A stretch of DNA of 64,000 nucleotides from an uncultured Clostridia bacterium (GTDB taxonomy: Bacteria > Bacillota > Clostridia > Lachnospirales > Lachnospiraceae). The position numbers were made by a program, and so were the translations under genes. This document shows positions 17,238 through 25,080 of this stretch, piece after piece (position 1 is the stretch's first letter; each line of letters starts with the position of its first letter). The DNA lies in contig CANRWA010000008.1 in NCBI GenBank assembly GCA_947643415.1, positions 1 to 64,000 of the forward strand. Reading direction: 5' to 3'. Below the pieces are notes generated by a model. That model ran no database searches. It worked only from the letters and a program-made list of their open reading frames with translations, and had not been told where the DNA came from.

Positions 17238-17648
17238 AAGGTTTTGGAAGATCCTGTCCAGGTAGGTGAGACACTGCTCCTTCTCTTCATCGGAAAAACC
17301 TTGGAAACTGACCTGTTCCATTTCATCTACAATGCCTTTAACACCCTCTGCGATACGATGCCCTTTTTCAGTCAGGAAGATCTGTTGGATGCGGACGCCA
17401 TTTTCCTGTAACAGGGGTTCTTTGTATACCAGATCTTTTTCTGTCATTCTATTGAGCAGGCTGGTTACAGTGGCGGGTTCAATGGAACAGCTTCTGGCAA
17501 GCTCTTTCTGTGGGCAGCCTTCCTTATGGGAGAGGATCTCGATCATCTTAGGCTGTCCTTTGGACAGCCCTAATTCTCGGAAAACCATCTGGCTTTTCTT
17601 TTCATGTATGTGGAATATATTGATCAGGTATTGGTGAAATCGTTTCAT
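17229..17648 (-). CDS. MarR-family transcriptional regulator
   Basis: This 139-residue winged-helix regulator has LGLSKGQPKMIEIL, QKELARSCSIEPATVTSLLNRM (recognition helix, about residues 50-70) and the beta-wing region after ENGVRIQQIFLTEKG. It is the distal gene of a two-gene operon, 12 bases downstream of the secreted esterase gene. A 16-bp palindrome of the MarR operator type lies between the promoter and start codon of that operon, so the protein probably represses itself and the esterase. The ligand is unknown; phenolic acids are a reasonable guess given the esterase class, but this is inference. Confidence 0.9.
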   Translation of the reverse strand: MKRFHQYLINIFHIHEKKSQMVFRELGLSKGQPKMIEILSHKEGCPQKELARSCSIEPATVTSLLNRMTEKDLVYKEPLLQENGVRIQQIFLTEKGHRIAEGVKGIVDEMEQVSFQGFSDEEKEQCLTYLDRIFQNLQK

Positions 17649-17660
17649 GACAAATCCTTT

Positions 17661-19010
17661 CTAGAAGATCATCTGAGTAAAATTATAAAATCCATTTTTC
17701 CATACTGGCCAGTTATGCCCGCCTGGCATCCGGTAATAAATGTGGCTGGCGCCTCTTTGTGACAGTATCTTATCTGTATTAGCTGCCATCTGACCACTGG
17801 TAGAATCAGAAGTTCCCACAGACAGCCAGAGAACCTTTGGATAGAGTGTTTTGTCTGTTCCCATAAGGCTGGCATCGGTGGTAGGGGCAGGAGAGAAGAT
17901 GCCATAGTAGTTAAATAGTTCAAGATTTTTGAGTCCGATATTTACTGTCTGCATGCCGCCCATGGAGAGTCCTGCCATAGCAGTATGGTCTCTGCCGGTA
18001 TATACATAGTAGGTTTTCTGTATAAATGGCATAAGACACTGTTTTAGATCATTTTCAAAATTGGAAAAGGCAGCGATCGCTTCTGCTGAATAAACATTAG
18101 CAGGTATACTGTCATTTTTCATTGCCCGTCCATTTGGAAAGACAACGATCATATCGGCAAGTTTATTTTTAGCATACAGGTTATCAAGTATATTCAGAGG
18201 AGAACCATTGACAGCCCATTCCAAGTGGTCACCTCCAATGCCATGCATGCAGTACAGTACATTATATTTTTTTGATGCTGAGTATCCCGGTGGAGTGTAT
18301 ACCATGCACTTTCTGGTGCTTTGGGTTACACTGGAATAATAAGAGACCTCTGACAATTTGCCATGTGGGATCTTGTCATTGTAAGAATCAAAACCAAGGG
18401 GAGTATCATACTTATCTCGCATTACTTTTATGGTCATATAAACTGGCTCCTTTACACTATCTTTTATCTGAATGGATATCGATGAAATTCCTGCGCCTAC
18501 CGCCTGCAGCACTCCCTTTTTTGATACCTTTACAATGTTTTTATCATCACTTTTATAAGAGAGCGCATGGTTCGATACAGTAAGGTCTGAGAGTTTTACC
18601 TTATCTCCTTTATTTAATGTCAGGGAATCCTGTTTCAAAGAAACCTGTTTTAGCTGACGGACCACTTTTACTACACAGATTGCTTTGGTTTTACTTCCTT
18701 TTACATTGGCAGTGATCTTTGCTGTACCAGTTTTTTTGGCATACAATTTTCCCTTTTGAGTGATCTTTACAATTTTTGGGCGGGAAGATTTAAAAGATAT
18801 CTCTTTTTTTGGCACCTTTTTTGGTGAGATTTTTTTTACCTTTAAAGTGTATTTTTTCCCTTTTCCAAGCAGAAGCCTGGAATGATTCAATGTGATCTTT
18901 TTAACTTCTCTCTTTTTTGCTTCAATCTTTTCTGAACTGGATGAAAGCTGTCCCAAAGCCAGAATAGTCAGAAAACATAAGAGTAAGATCCCTTTTTTAC
19001 TTCGCTGCAT
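17661..19010 (-). CDS. Secreted Ig-like/carbohydrate esterase family 1-like esterase
   Basis: The 449-residue protein has a signal peptide (residues about 5-25, GILLLCFLTILALG), two lysine-rich Big_2-like Ig domains (about 35-200) and a C-terminal alpha/beta hydrolase of the esterase D/CE1 type. The hydrolase shows YCMHGIGG, the nucleophile elbow GLSMGG and the catalytic histidine in GGHNW; an Asp in the segment LWLSVGTSD could complete the triad. Enzymes of this type remove acetyl or feruloyl groups from xylan. The start at 19010 has GGGAGGG seven bases upstream; an ATG at 19055 would extend into the operator region. It is cotranscribed with marR. Confidence 0.85.
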   Translation of the reverse strand: MQRSKKGILLLCFLTILALGQLSSSSEKIEAKKREVKKITLNHSRLLLGKGKKYTLKVKKISPKKVPKKEISFKSSRPKIVKITQKGKLYAKKTGTAKITANVKGSKTKAICVVKVVRQLKQVSLKQDSLTLNKGDKVKLSDLTVSNHALSYKSDDKNIVKVSKKGVLQAVGAGISSISIQIKDSVKEPVYMTIKVMRDKYDTPLGFDSYNDKIPHGKLSEVSYYSSVTQSTRKCMVYTPPGYSASKKYNVLYCMHGIGGDHLEWAVNGSPLNILDNLYAKNKLADMIVVFPNGRAMKNDSIPANVYSAEAIAAFSNFENDLKQCLMPFIQKTYYVYTGRDHTAMAGLSMGGMQTVNIGLKNLELFNYYGIFSPAPTTDASLMGTDKTLYPKVLWLSVGTSDSTSGQMAANTDKILSQRGASHIYYRMPGGHNWPVWKNGFYNFTQMIF

Positions 19011-19028
19011 TGTTGTTCCCTCCCTCTG

Positions 19029-19085
19029 AATTAGAAGTCTAATTAATATATACAATCATTATACATCATTATAAGAGTTTGTCAA
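19029..19085 (-). promoter_or_regulatory. Promoter and MarR-type operator of the esterase-marR operon
   Basis: On the minus strand TTGACA (19080-19085) and TATAAT (19058-19063) are separated by 16 bases. Downstream of the -10 lies the palindrome AATTAGA-AG-TCTAATT (19029-19044), close to known MarR-family operators of the TTAGANNTCTAA type. Binding there would block transcription of the esterase and of marR itself. Confidence 0.72.
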
Positions 19086-19208
19086 GTGGACGACCTTTTA
19101 AAAAAAGTGTGAGGAGGTGGCGGCTTCTTCTGAGACAAGCCTTGATATTATAAAGAACAGTATGAAGCCAGTGGATACACTGGTTGGTAAAAAGATCGGG
19201 AAGAGAGT

Positions 19209-19252
19209 AAAAAGAGGGTCAGATCCCTTTTCTAGAATCTGTCCCTCTTTTT
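19209..19252. terminator. Bidirectional terminator-like hairpin
   Basis: AAAAAGAGGGTCAGAT (19209-19224) pairs with ATCTGTCCCTCTTTTT (19237-19252), with one mismatch. It has an A-run on one side and a T-run on the other. It probably ends the but transcript, whose stop lies at 19308 on the minus strand. Confidence 0.75.
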
Positions 19253-19307
19253 GTTGATCGTTTATGTCTTGTCTATATTTGATTCGGGGAAACTATTTGC
19301 TGTTTTT

Positions 19308-20648
19308 TTACTTGTTGCTTCTTCTCCAGATATTCATCTTCTCAGCCTCCTTGATCAGTTCATCACGGAAATCCGGGTGTGCGATGCCGATCAGTGCCTC
19401 TGCACGCTGCCATCCGGACAATCCTTTTAGGTTAACCATGCCATATTCAGTTACAACATGGTGGGTATTGGCACGGGTATCTGTTACAATAGAACCATTT
19501 GCCAGAGTTGGGCGGATACGGGATTGCAGTTCACCCTTTTTATTCTTAAAGGTAGAGGACAGGCAGATGAAACTCTTGCCGCCCTTTGATTTATAAGCAC
19601 CCAGAACGAAATCGAGCTGTCCACCCGCGCCACTGATATTTCTTGTTCCGGCAGACTCTGCATTGACCTGTCCGAAGAGGTCGATATCAACTGCATTATT
19701 AATAGAAATGAAATTATCATGGGCAGAGATAACATCAATATCATTTGCATAATCAACAGGAACACTCATGACTTCCGGATTGTCATCCAGAAAATCATAC
19801 AGTTTCTGTGTGCCGGCCCCAAAGGCAAATACCTGGCGTCCTTTATTGATATTTTTCTTTGATCCATTGATCTTGCCTGCTCTGGTGATATCGACAAAAG
19901 CATCTACATACATTTCTGTATGTACCCCCAGATCCTTAAGGTCAGATTCAGCAATGAGAGAGCCAACCGCATTTGGCATACCGCCGATGCCAAGCTGGAG
20001 GCAGGCACCATCCGGGATTTGCGCAACAATCTGTTTTGCGACAGCTTGATCTACTTCAGTAGCTGCTCCACCGCCGCCAAGTTCTGCCATGGCAGGATTG
20101 TCTCCTTCAATGATCATGTCTACTTTTGAAATATGGATTCCATTGTCATAACCGCCAAGACAACGGGGCATATTTTCATTGACCTCAACAATGACACATT
20201 TGCTCTTTTCACATGCTGCCATCAGATGGGAAGCGCTTGGTCCGAAATTGAAATATCCGTGCTTGTCCATGGGAGCTACCTGCATGACTGCTACATTCAC
20301 CGGATCTGGCAGGTCACGGTAGTAACGTGGCAGTTCGGAGTAACGGATGGGAGCATAGAAAGAAAAACCTTCTGCGATCGCTTTTCTCTCGATACCACCC
20401 ATATGCCAGGAATTCCATGTAAAGTGGTCAGCGGGATTTTCAACTTTGAAGATTTCCGGCACCCACATCAGAATACCGCCATGAAATGTTACATCATGAA
20501 GTTCTGTGATGCGTTTTGCCATTTCACGGTCAAAAGCGACAGGCGTGGTGGCAGTCCAGCCATAATCAACCCAGTCGCCGGATTTGACAATCCCAGCAGC
20601 TTTCTCTGCTGTTGTCAGTTTGTTCTTATATAATGCTTCGTAATCCAT
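19308..20648 (-). CDS. but: Butyryl-CoA:acetate CoA-transferase
   Basis: This 446-residue enzyme belongs to the family of acetyl-CoA hydrolases/transferases that includes But and 4-hydroxybutyrate CoA-transferase. It moves CoA from butyryl-CoA to acetate, releasing butyrate and regenerating acetyl-CoA in the cytoplasm. Landmarks are GDWVDYGW near the N-terminus, [14 protein letters not shown], the catalytic glutamate in [11 protein letters not shown] (Glu245), GQVNAESAG and the C-terminal HPDFRDEL. The start has a strong AGGAGGTAATT in front. Since the butyryl-CoA genes lie 6 kb away, the But role is preferred over a 4-hydroxybutyrate role, although the two are hard to separate by eye. Its promoter carries a Rex-type operator. 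Confidence 0.85.
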   Translation of the reverse strand: MDYEALYKNKLTTAEKAAGIVKSGDWVDYGWTATTPVAFDREMAKRITELHDVTFHGGILMWVPEIFKVENPADHFTWNSWHMGGIERKAIAEGFSFYAPIRYSELPRYYRDLPDPVNVAVMQVAPMDKHGYFNFGPSASHLMAACEKSKCVIVEVNENMPRCLGGYDNGIHISKVDMIIEGDNPAMAELGGGGAATEVDQAVAKQIVAQIPDGACLQLGIGGMPNAVGSLIAESDLKDLGVHTEMYVDAFVDITRAGKINGSKKNINKGRQVFAFGAGTQKLYDFLDDNPEVMSVPVDYANDIDVISAHDNFISINNAVDIDLFGQVNAESAGTRNISGAGGQLDFVLGAYKSKGGKSFICLSSTFKNKKGELQSRIRPTLANGSIVTDTRANTHHVVTEYGMVNLKGLSGWQRAEALIGIAHPDFRDELIKEAEKMNIWRRSNK

Positions 20649-20682
20649 AATTACCTCCTAAATATAAAATATTCAATAAACT

Positions 20683-20719
20683 TTGTTATAATTTTAACAT
20701 TATGGTCTTTTGTGGTCAA
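20683..20719 (-). promoter_or_regulatory. but promoter with a candidate Rex operator
   Basis: On the minus strand TTGACC (20714-20719) and TAAAAT (20691-20696) are 17 bases apart. The sequence TTGTTATAATTTTAACAT (20683-20700, plus-strand reading) matches the clostridial Rex site TTGTTAA-N4-TTAACAA at 12 of 14 fixed positions and covers the -10. Rex bound here would block expression of but when NADH is low. Confidence 0.72.
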
Positions 20720-20854
20720 GGGTGTTTTGGAAGATTTCGGGAAAGGAATAGCGTGATATTGGCAATGGCAGGTTTTTGTGAGAAAAAATGGGAAAGAGAA
20801 ATTAAAGTGGGTATGTTACAATAAAGTCAATATTAATTATGGGAGGTAATTAGA

Positions 20855-21400
20855 TTGAAAAAGAAAACTTATTTGATTTTGCAAATATTTGCAATGATAG
20901 CGATCGCCTGCAGTTGTTCAAATAACCAGGAAATTGTTGAGGAAAAAAAGGAGTATAGTGATGTCGCAACAAGTGGAGCAATGGATTGGGTGAGTGAATC
21001 TGCATATGGTACTTCTGTGTTTGGAGAAGATACAGATGAATGGTGCCCTTATGTTGATAGTGATAAATTTTATCGGGAAGAATTAAAAAAAGGGAATAAT
21101 TATTCTTTATATATATCAAATTATCCTGAAATCCATTCCAGAAAAGATGTTAAGGGGAAAATTAACATTGGAGAAGAAGAATTGTATTATACTATTTTAG
21201 ATATAGGAAAATCTGAGGTGACTTATTATGAAGACGATGCAAAAAAACGAGAGAAAACAATTGTTTACAACACGGGTTATTACAGAATCTATAAACGGGT
21301 AGGAAATCGGTTTTACACATTATGGATTGATCAAGAACTGGATGAAGAGAGCATAAGGAAAAAGGCAAAGAAAATCTTTGATAAATATTGTACGTTGTAA
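20855..21400 (+). CDS. Small lipoprotein of unknown function
   Basis: The 181-residue protein begins with a signal segment and the lipobox-like AIACSC; residue 19 or 21 could carry the lipid. The body is acidic with many Glu, Asp and Lys and no domain that I recognise. The start is TTG at 20855, supported by GGGAGG eight bases upstream. A lysophospholipid acyltransferase gene follows after a 34-base gap, so the two may be cotranscribed. Codon use is noticeably more AT-rich than in the butyrate genes. Confidence 0.65.
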   Translation: MKKKTYLILQIFAMIAIACSCSNNQEIVEEKKEYSDVATSGAMDWVSESAYGTSVFGEDTDEWCPYVDSDKFYREELKKGNNYSLYISNYPEIHSRKDVKGKINIGEEELYYTILDIGKSEVTYYEDDAKKREKTIVYNTGYYRIYKRVGNRFYTLWIDQELDEESIRKKAKKIFDKYCTL

Positions 21401-21434
21401 ATTTTTAAAATATCCGGAAAGAGGGGATACCAAG

Positions 21435-22124
21435 ATGATAATTGATAGCTTTACTAAGTTGGGAAATAAAACAGTACTTTCTTATCCTTTAGAACGAACA
21501 TATAAAGATATTAAAAGGATGAGATATCTGATCAAAATTCTGGATAGTATTTGCAAAGTAGAATATATAGGGCTAGAAAATCTTTCGGATAATCCATGTA
21601 TACTTACCCCAAATCACAGTAGCCATTTGGACATAGTCTGTATATATAAGGCTCTGATGGAATGTTTTGGATACGATAAATTGTACAAGATGTGTTGTTT
21701 AGCAGCAAAAGAATTAGAAGTCAGGGAAAAAGGAATGGGCAAAATATTTCGTTCTATTGGTGCAATTCCCTTTGATCGGAATGGAAATAATGTTGCACAC
21801 CTTAAAATGTTACATACATGCATAAATAAGGGTTTTAGTACAGTTATATTTCCAGAAGGAACCAGAACAAGAAGTGGGGAAATAGGCGCTTTTATGGGGG
21901 GGGCGGCAGCGATTGCTATTAAGACTGCTACGGTGGTCATACCTGTTGGTATTATCGGAACTTTTGACATATGGCCGGCAAGTCAAAAGAAACCATGTTT
22001 TTCTCTGAAGAGAAAAACAGTGAAAGTCTTATTTGGGCAACCAATTCTTCCAAAAGATTCAACTGTATCAGAACTGACCGGGCAAATCGAGTCAAACGTA
22101 AAAGAATTATGCAAGGAGATGTAA
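21435..22124 (+). CDS. Lysophospholipid/1-acylglycerol-3-phosphate acyltransferase (PlsC-like)
   Basis: This is a 229-residue membrane-associated acyltransferase. It carries the catalytic HX4D motif in NHSSHLD (about residue 56) and the glycerol-phosphate binding motif FPEGTRTR (about 140), followed by AIKTATVVIPVGI. It would transfer an acyl chain to a lysophospholipid or lysophosphatidic acid. The start at 21435 has GAGGGG upstream; the ATG at 21378 lies within the previous gene. A HAD-type protein gene starts two bases after its stop, so the two are translated from one message. The housekeeping plsC may lie elsewhere, and the exact acceptor is not known. Confidence 0.85.
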   Translation: MIIDSFTKLGNKTVLSYPLERTYKDIKRMRYLIKILDSICKVEYIGLENLSDNPCILTPNHSSHLDIVCIYKALMECFGYDKLYKMCCLAAKELEVREKGMGKIFRSIGAIPFDRNGNNVAHLKMLHTCINKGFSTVIFPEGTRTRSGEIGAFMGGAAAIAIKTATVVIPVGIIGTFDIWPASQKKPCFSLKRKTVKVLFGQPILPKDSTVSELTGQIESNVKELCKEM

Positions 22125-22126
22125 AA

Positions 22127-22732
22127 ATGGTTATCGGAGTGGATGCTGACGGAGTGCTTACTGATATGCAGAAATTTAATTTCATATTTGGACAGAGATT
22201 TTTTAATAAAAGAATTATAAATCCAAGCGGGTATACAGCAAGAGAAATATTTGAAGTAAGTAAGATAAAAGAAATTTTATATGGAATAAAATATTTTCCA
22301 CAATATTGCAAAAACTGGCCTCCAAGGAAAGATGCAAGTGTTATACTTAATAAATTGATGGCAGAGGGACATGATTTGCATGAAATTACAGCAAGAAAGT
22401 TTGTGACTTCGAACAGCATACTGGGGAAATATAGTAGGAAATGGTTTCTGCAATGGTGTGAAAATAATGAATTCTCTTTTTCAAGTGTTACGTTTTGTTC
22501 AGAAAAAAATGGAATGATTGATAAATCTGAGGCTTGCTTAAGATTAAATATAGATATTATGATTGATGACCGACCTGAAATTGTCCTAGCTCTTGCAAAA
22601 AAGGGAATTATGGTTTTGATGATGGATGCACCCTATAACCAGTATATCCGGCATGAAAAGGCAAAGCGTGTTTTTGATTGGCTTGATGTTTATGAAAAAA
22701 TTTCAGAAATGTCAGGAGTTAGCGGAAATTAA
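22127..22732 (+). CDS. HAD-superfamily nucleotidase-like phosphatase
   Basis: The 201-residue protein begins with the HAD motif I GVDADGVLTD (nucleophile Asp and the second Asp two residues on) and ends with a motif IV-like IDDRPEIVLAL. Between them is EITARKF in the position of motif II. It resembles the NT5C-like putative 5'-nucleotidases. Its start at 22127 has AAGGAG six bases upstream and directly follows the acyltransferase gene. A lipid-phosphate or nucleotide substrate is possible; the sequence does not decide. Its stop lies in a tandem 13-bp repeat at the left edge of the decayed region. Confidence 0.78.
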   Translation: MVIGVDADGVLTDMQKFNFIFGQRFFNKRIINPSGYTAREIFEVSKIKEILYGIKYFPQYCKNWPPRKDASVILNKLMAEGHDLHEITARKFVTSNSILGKYSRKWFLQWCENNEFSFSSVTFCSEKNGMIDKSEACLRLNIDIMIDDRPEIVLALAKKGIMVLMMDAPYNQYIRHEKAKRVFDWLDVYEKISEMSGVSGN

Positions 22733-22755
22733 GAAATTCTGGATTAAGAAATTCT
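22728..22755. repeat. Tandem repeat ATTAAGAAATTCT at the edge of the decayed region
   Basis: ATTAAGAAATTCT occurs at 22728-22740 and again at 22743-22755. The stop codon of the HAD gene is part of the first copy. Confidence 0.7.
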
Positions 22756-22770
22756 CAAGATTTTTTTATT

Positions 22771-22821
22771 CCAACTTTATTCCCAATGTGTTACAATTAA
22801 AAAAATTGGAAATAAAGTTGG
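22771..22821. repeat. Inverted repeat flanking a 19-base loop
   Basis: CCAACTTTATTCCCAA (22771-22786) and TTGGAAATAAAGTTGG (22806-22821) are complementary with one mismatch. It could terminate the acyltransferase/HAD transcript or be an operator or end-sequence of the decayed gene that follows. Confidence 0.55.
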
Positions 22822-22827
22822 GAATAA

Positions 22828-23402
22828 ATCCGTATCGAGGAGATTGATGCTTATTTTATATGGGGAATTGAGGATGAGAATCATAAAATAGCTGGGACGA
22901 CATTCAACCAATATTGCGACTACAATAAAGAACCATATCAAAATTATCTGGCGAGAAATCTTTCTCCGAGCCTGAATTTTTCTTTTGAGGAAATTGAACT
23001 TTTTAAGATACTTGATGGGAGAACAGAAACCATAGAAACAATTCTGGCAAAATATCAGGAACTTACTTTCCAAAAATTGTTTGGATATTGTGGGTCAAAA
23101 GGAATTGTTTTAAATGATAAAACCTTTATAAAAAATTTAGGGCTACGCAACGAAGAAGGACAATTTAATTTATTGGCGCAGATGTTTTTGGATGATTCTC
23201 ATTTGCATATCAGTGGGAAATCAGGGCGGGGAGTTCCAGAAATAACGGAAATTTATGGTAAAAAGGCGTTTGCATTTCGAGAGAATCGCAAATTTTAGGC
23301 GTTAGCAAAACGGCTGTAGATAACAATATTTCATTTCTGCGTGAAAATAGCTATATTGAGAGAGTAGGGTCAAAAAAAGCGGGATATTGGAATGGGTTAT
23401 AG
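22828..23402 (+). pseudogene. Remnant of an AlbA_2/Schlafen-like ATP-binding regulator
   Basis: The frame from 22828 to 23298 encodes AYFIWGIEDENHKIAGT and LARNLSPSLNF, as in the AlbA_2 domain proteins (COG2865 type). It jumps directly to a later segment (KGIVLNDKTFIKNLGLRNE, then GVPEITEIYGKKA). After the stop at 23296-23298 another frame (to 23402) carries the winged-helix end of the same family: ILGVSKTAVDNNISFL and YIERVGSKKAGYW. The N-terminus is missing, internal pieces have been deleted and the frame is shifted, so the gene is dead. Intact relatives are about 450-500 residues and occur in mobile and defence-associated regions. Confidence 0.75.
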
Positions 23403-23475
23403 AGTATCATATAAGAAGATTAAAGTAAGATTTCTGTCGAAAAGAATATAAATAAAAGTAGGAAGGATTGATTGT

Positions 23476-23648
23476 ATGGCTGTGGCATAAAAAGAAGATT
23501 ACCAGAGAGCGTTAGATGAACAGAAAAAGAAGTTCGAGAGCTTGTAATGGCTGGATTGGAACAGATAAAAGAGGGAAAGACAAAGGACTTTAATACTGTA
23601 TGTGACAGATTGGAGAAGAAATACAGAGATGAGGCAATATCAAATTAG
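23476..23648 (+). pseudogene. Remnant of an antitoxin gene
   Basis: The ATG at 23476 gives MAVA and then a stop; beyond it the same frame continues as KEDYQRALDEQKK. A shifted frame follows with EVRELVMAGLEQIKEG and FNTVCDRLEKKY up to the stop at 23646. Length, charge and position in front of the ParE-like remnant fit a small antitoxin. One stop codon and one frameshift disable it. Confidence 0.6.
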
Positions 23649-23751
23649 GATTACGGAGTTGGCAGAGGAGAATTTAGAAAATGCTGGTGATTACATTGCC
23701 TATGAATTGAAAAATATGTTGAAAAAATTGCTTGTTGCCAATATAATATAA
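23629..23751 (+). pseudogene. Truncated RelE/ParE-family toxin
   Basis: Forty codons from the ATG at 23629 read MRQYQIRITELAEENLENA followed by GDYIAYELKN, the N-terminus of a ParE/RelE toxin; the expected continuation (about 60 more residues with the catalytic part) is absent. The start overlaps the end of the antitoxin remnant, as in intact modules. It is probably non-functional. Confidence 0.7.
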
Positions 23752-23766
23752 AAAGGATGAAGGCAA

Positions 23767-23988
23767 ATGCTTAACGATGTTACGGTCTTTAACATTCATG
23801 ATTACCTGTCAGCTAAAGACGATAAAGAACTCGGAGAGGAGGAATTACTGGGATTCCTCTCCGAGTTTTCATGTGACAAGAACATATATGTGGAAAGATT
23901 TTTAAAAGGACAATCTGTTGAATTCACTAAAAAGAATCAGTCTGTTACTTATAGGAAACAGTGCCTGCCCTCGCAGAAAAGGGTATAG
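23767..23988 (+). pseudogene. N-terminal fragment of a GNAT-type acetyltransferase
   Basis: The 73 codons include GFLSEFSCDKNIYVERFL, then SVEFTKKNQSVTY. This is like the N-terminal region of a group of GNAT proteins often found near toxin-antitoxin genes. After TY the similarity stops and the frame enters a different gene remnant (DUF1016). The acetyl-CoA binding part is missing. A perfect 13-bp hairpin lies within the coding part (23828-23867). Confidence 0.55.
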
Positions 23989-24240
23989 AAATGGCGATGC
24001 CGCTTGACATGATAAAAGACACTTATATGTGCAGCAGTGGATTACCCTCAATAATACGAACTACTATGTGGATGTGGTTTTCTACAATAAAATTCTCCGG
24101 GCGTATGTGCTGGTTGAATTAAAAACGACAAAGCTCACACTGGACAGCTCAATATGTATCTGAATTACTATGCCAAAGAGGTAAATGGCGAATACGATAA
24201 CCCGCCAATCGGGATTATCCCTTGTATGGATAGCAAGTAG
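23967..24240 (+). pseudogene. Remnant of a DUF1016 (YhcG-type PDDEXK) nuclease
   Basis: Three frames must be joined. The first gives ALAEKGIEMAMPLDMIKD. The second gives WITLNNTNYYVDVVFYNK then VLVELKTTKL, which contains the D-x-V/ELK core of a PDDEXK nuclease. The third gives GQLNMYLNYYAKEV and NPPIGIIPCMDSK. These are the conserved C-terminal blocks of DUF1016 proteins, in the right order. Two frameshifts and an internal deletion (the part between IKD and WIT) destroy it. Confidence 0.75.
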
Positions 24241-24291
24241 AAGCTGTTTTGAATGAATGGCATAACAAAGAGAAGAAATAGGCAAAAAAGA

Positions 24292-24330
24292 ACAGGACGC
24301 GGTAGCTAGCCAATGACTTCCGCGCCCTGT
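24292..24330. repeat. GC-rich inverted repeat
   Basis: ACAGGACGCGG (24292-24302) and CCGCGCCCTGT (24320-24330) are complementary with one mismatch. It stands between the DUF1016 remnant and the LRR fragment; no T-run follows. Confidence 0.5.
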
Positions 24331-24337
24331 CTGTTGA

Positions 24338-24925
24338 GGAAGTAATGAAATTGCTGCACCAGGGCAGTCTGCCCCCACCCCGACAATCCCTGCAACAACC
24401 CAGACTCCGTCTCCTGCGCCAACACAACATTCAGACACCAATTATGCATCCGATATGCCAGCACAGGAAGAAGTGGAAGCAACACAGTTATCCGTGGGAA
24501 CCAGGCTGAGTGATGGGACAGGAGAAGTTTACACTATTACGAAATCTGGCGCATCCAAAGGGGAAGTATCCTATACAGCTCCGAAAGACAGGAAGATAAC
24601 TTCCGTTGTGGTACCTGCTGTTGTGAAGCTGAAAGGGATCACCTATAAAGTCATATCTATCCGGAAAGATGCTTTCAAAAACTGTAAAAAACTGAAGAAG
24701 GCGACGATCGGAAAGAATATAAAGAGTATTGGAAAGAATGCTTTTTATGGTTGTGAAAGGTTAAAGAATATCGCAGTGAAGACAACAAAGCTGACCGCAA
24801 AGGGTATTGGCAGCAAGGCATTTGCAAAACTGCACAAAAAGTTAAAGATCAAAGTGCCTAAGAAAAAGTTATCTTCTTATAAAAAATATTCAGGGAAAAG
24901 GGTGTGGCAGGAAAGAAGCAGTTAA
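24338..24925 (+). pseudogene. Truncated BspA-type leucine-rich repeat protein
   Basis: The frame is open from 24338 to 24925. It begins with a Pro/Thr-rich linker (PTPTIPATTQTPSPAP) and continues through LSVGTRLSDGTG into an LRR_5 block (FKNCKKLKKATIGKN, AFYGCERLKNIAV). No signal peptide, ribosome binding site or proper start precedes it; the first ATG (24455) is inside the linker region. This looks like the C-terminal part of a larger surface protein whose start has been lost. The ATG-to-stop part would encode 156 residues. It resembles the intact gene at 13118-14632 in type only. Confidence 0.65.
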
Positions 24926-24944
24926 TAAAAAAATAATGTAAATA

Positions 24945-24984
24945 AAGGGTCGTCTGACGCTGAAAACAGTGCCGAACGACCCTT
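24945..24984 (+). terminator. Terminator-like hairpin
   Basis: AAGGGTCGT (24945-24953) pairs exactly with ACGACCCTT (24976-24984); GGTTTT follows. It closes the LRR fragment. Confidence 0.6.
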
Positions 24985-24998
24985 GGTTTTGCCATCAG

Positions 24999-25040
24999 AA
25001 AAGTTTTAGTTGCATATTGGGCTGGCGATGGATTATAATA
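24999..25040 (+). promoter_or_regulatory. Promoter copy 1 (of two), upstream of the VapBC-like module
   Basis: This 42-bp segment carries TTGCAT (25010-25015) and TATAAT (25034-25039), 18 bases apart. It is repeated with three differences at 25750-25791. It lies 41 bases before the antitoxin start. Confidence 0.65.
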
Positions 25041-25080
25041 ACAGTAAGATGTGCCTGTCAGGAGAATGGAGGTGCTTGGT

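Noticed and set aside
19117-19257. 46-codon open frame on the plus strand behind GAGGAGG
   Set aside because: The start follows the purine run with no spacing and the frame runs through a terminator hairpin; no recognisable protein.
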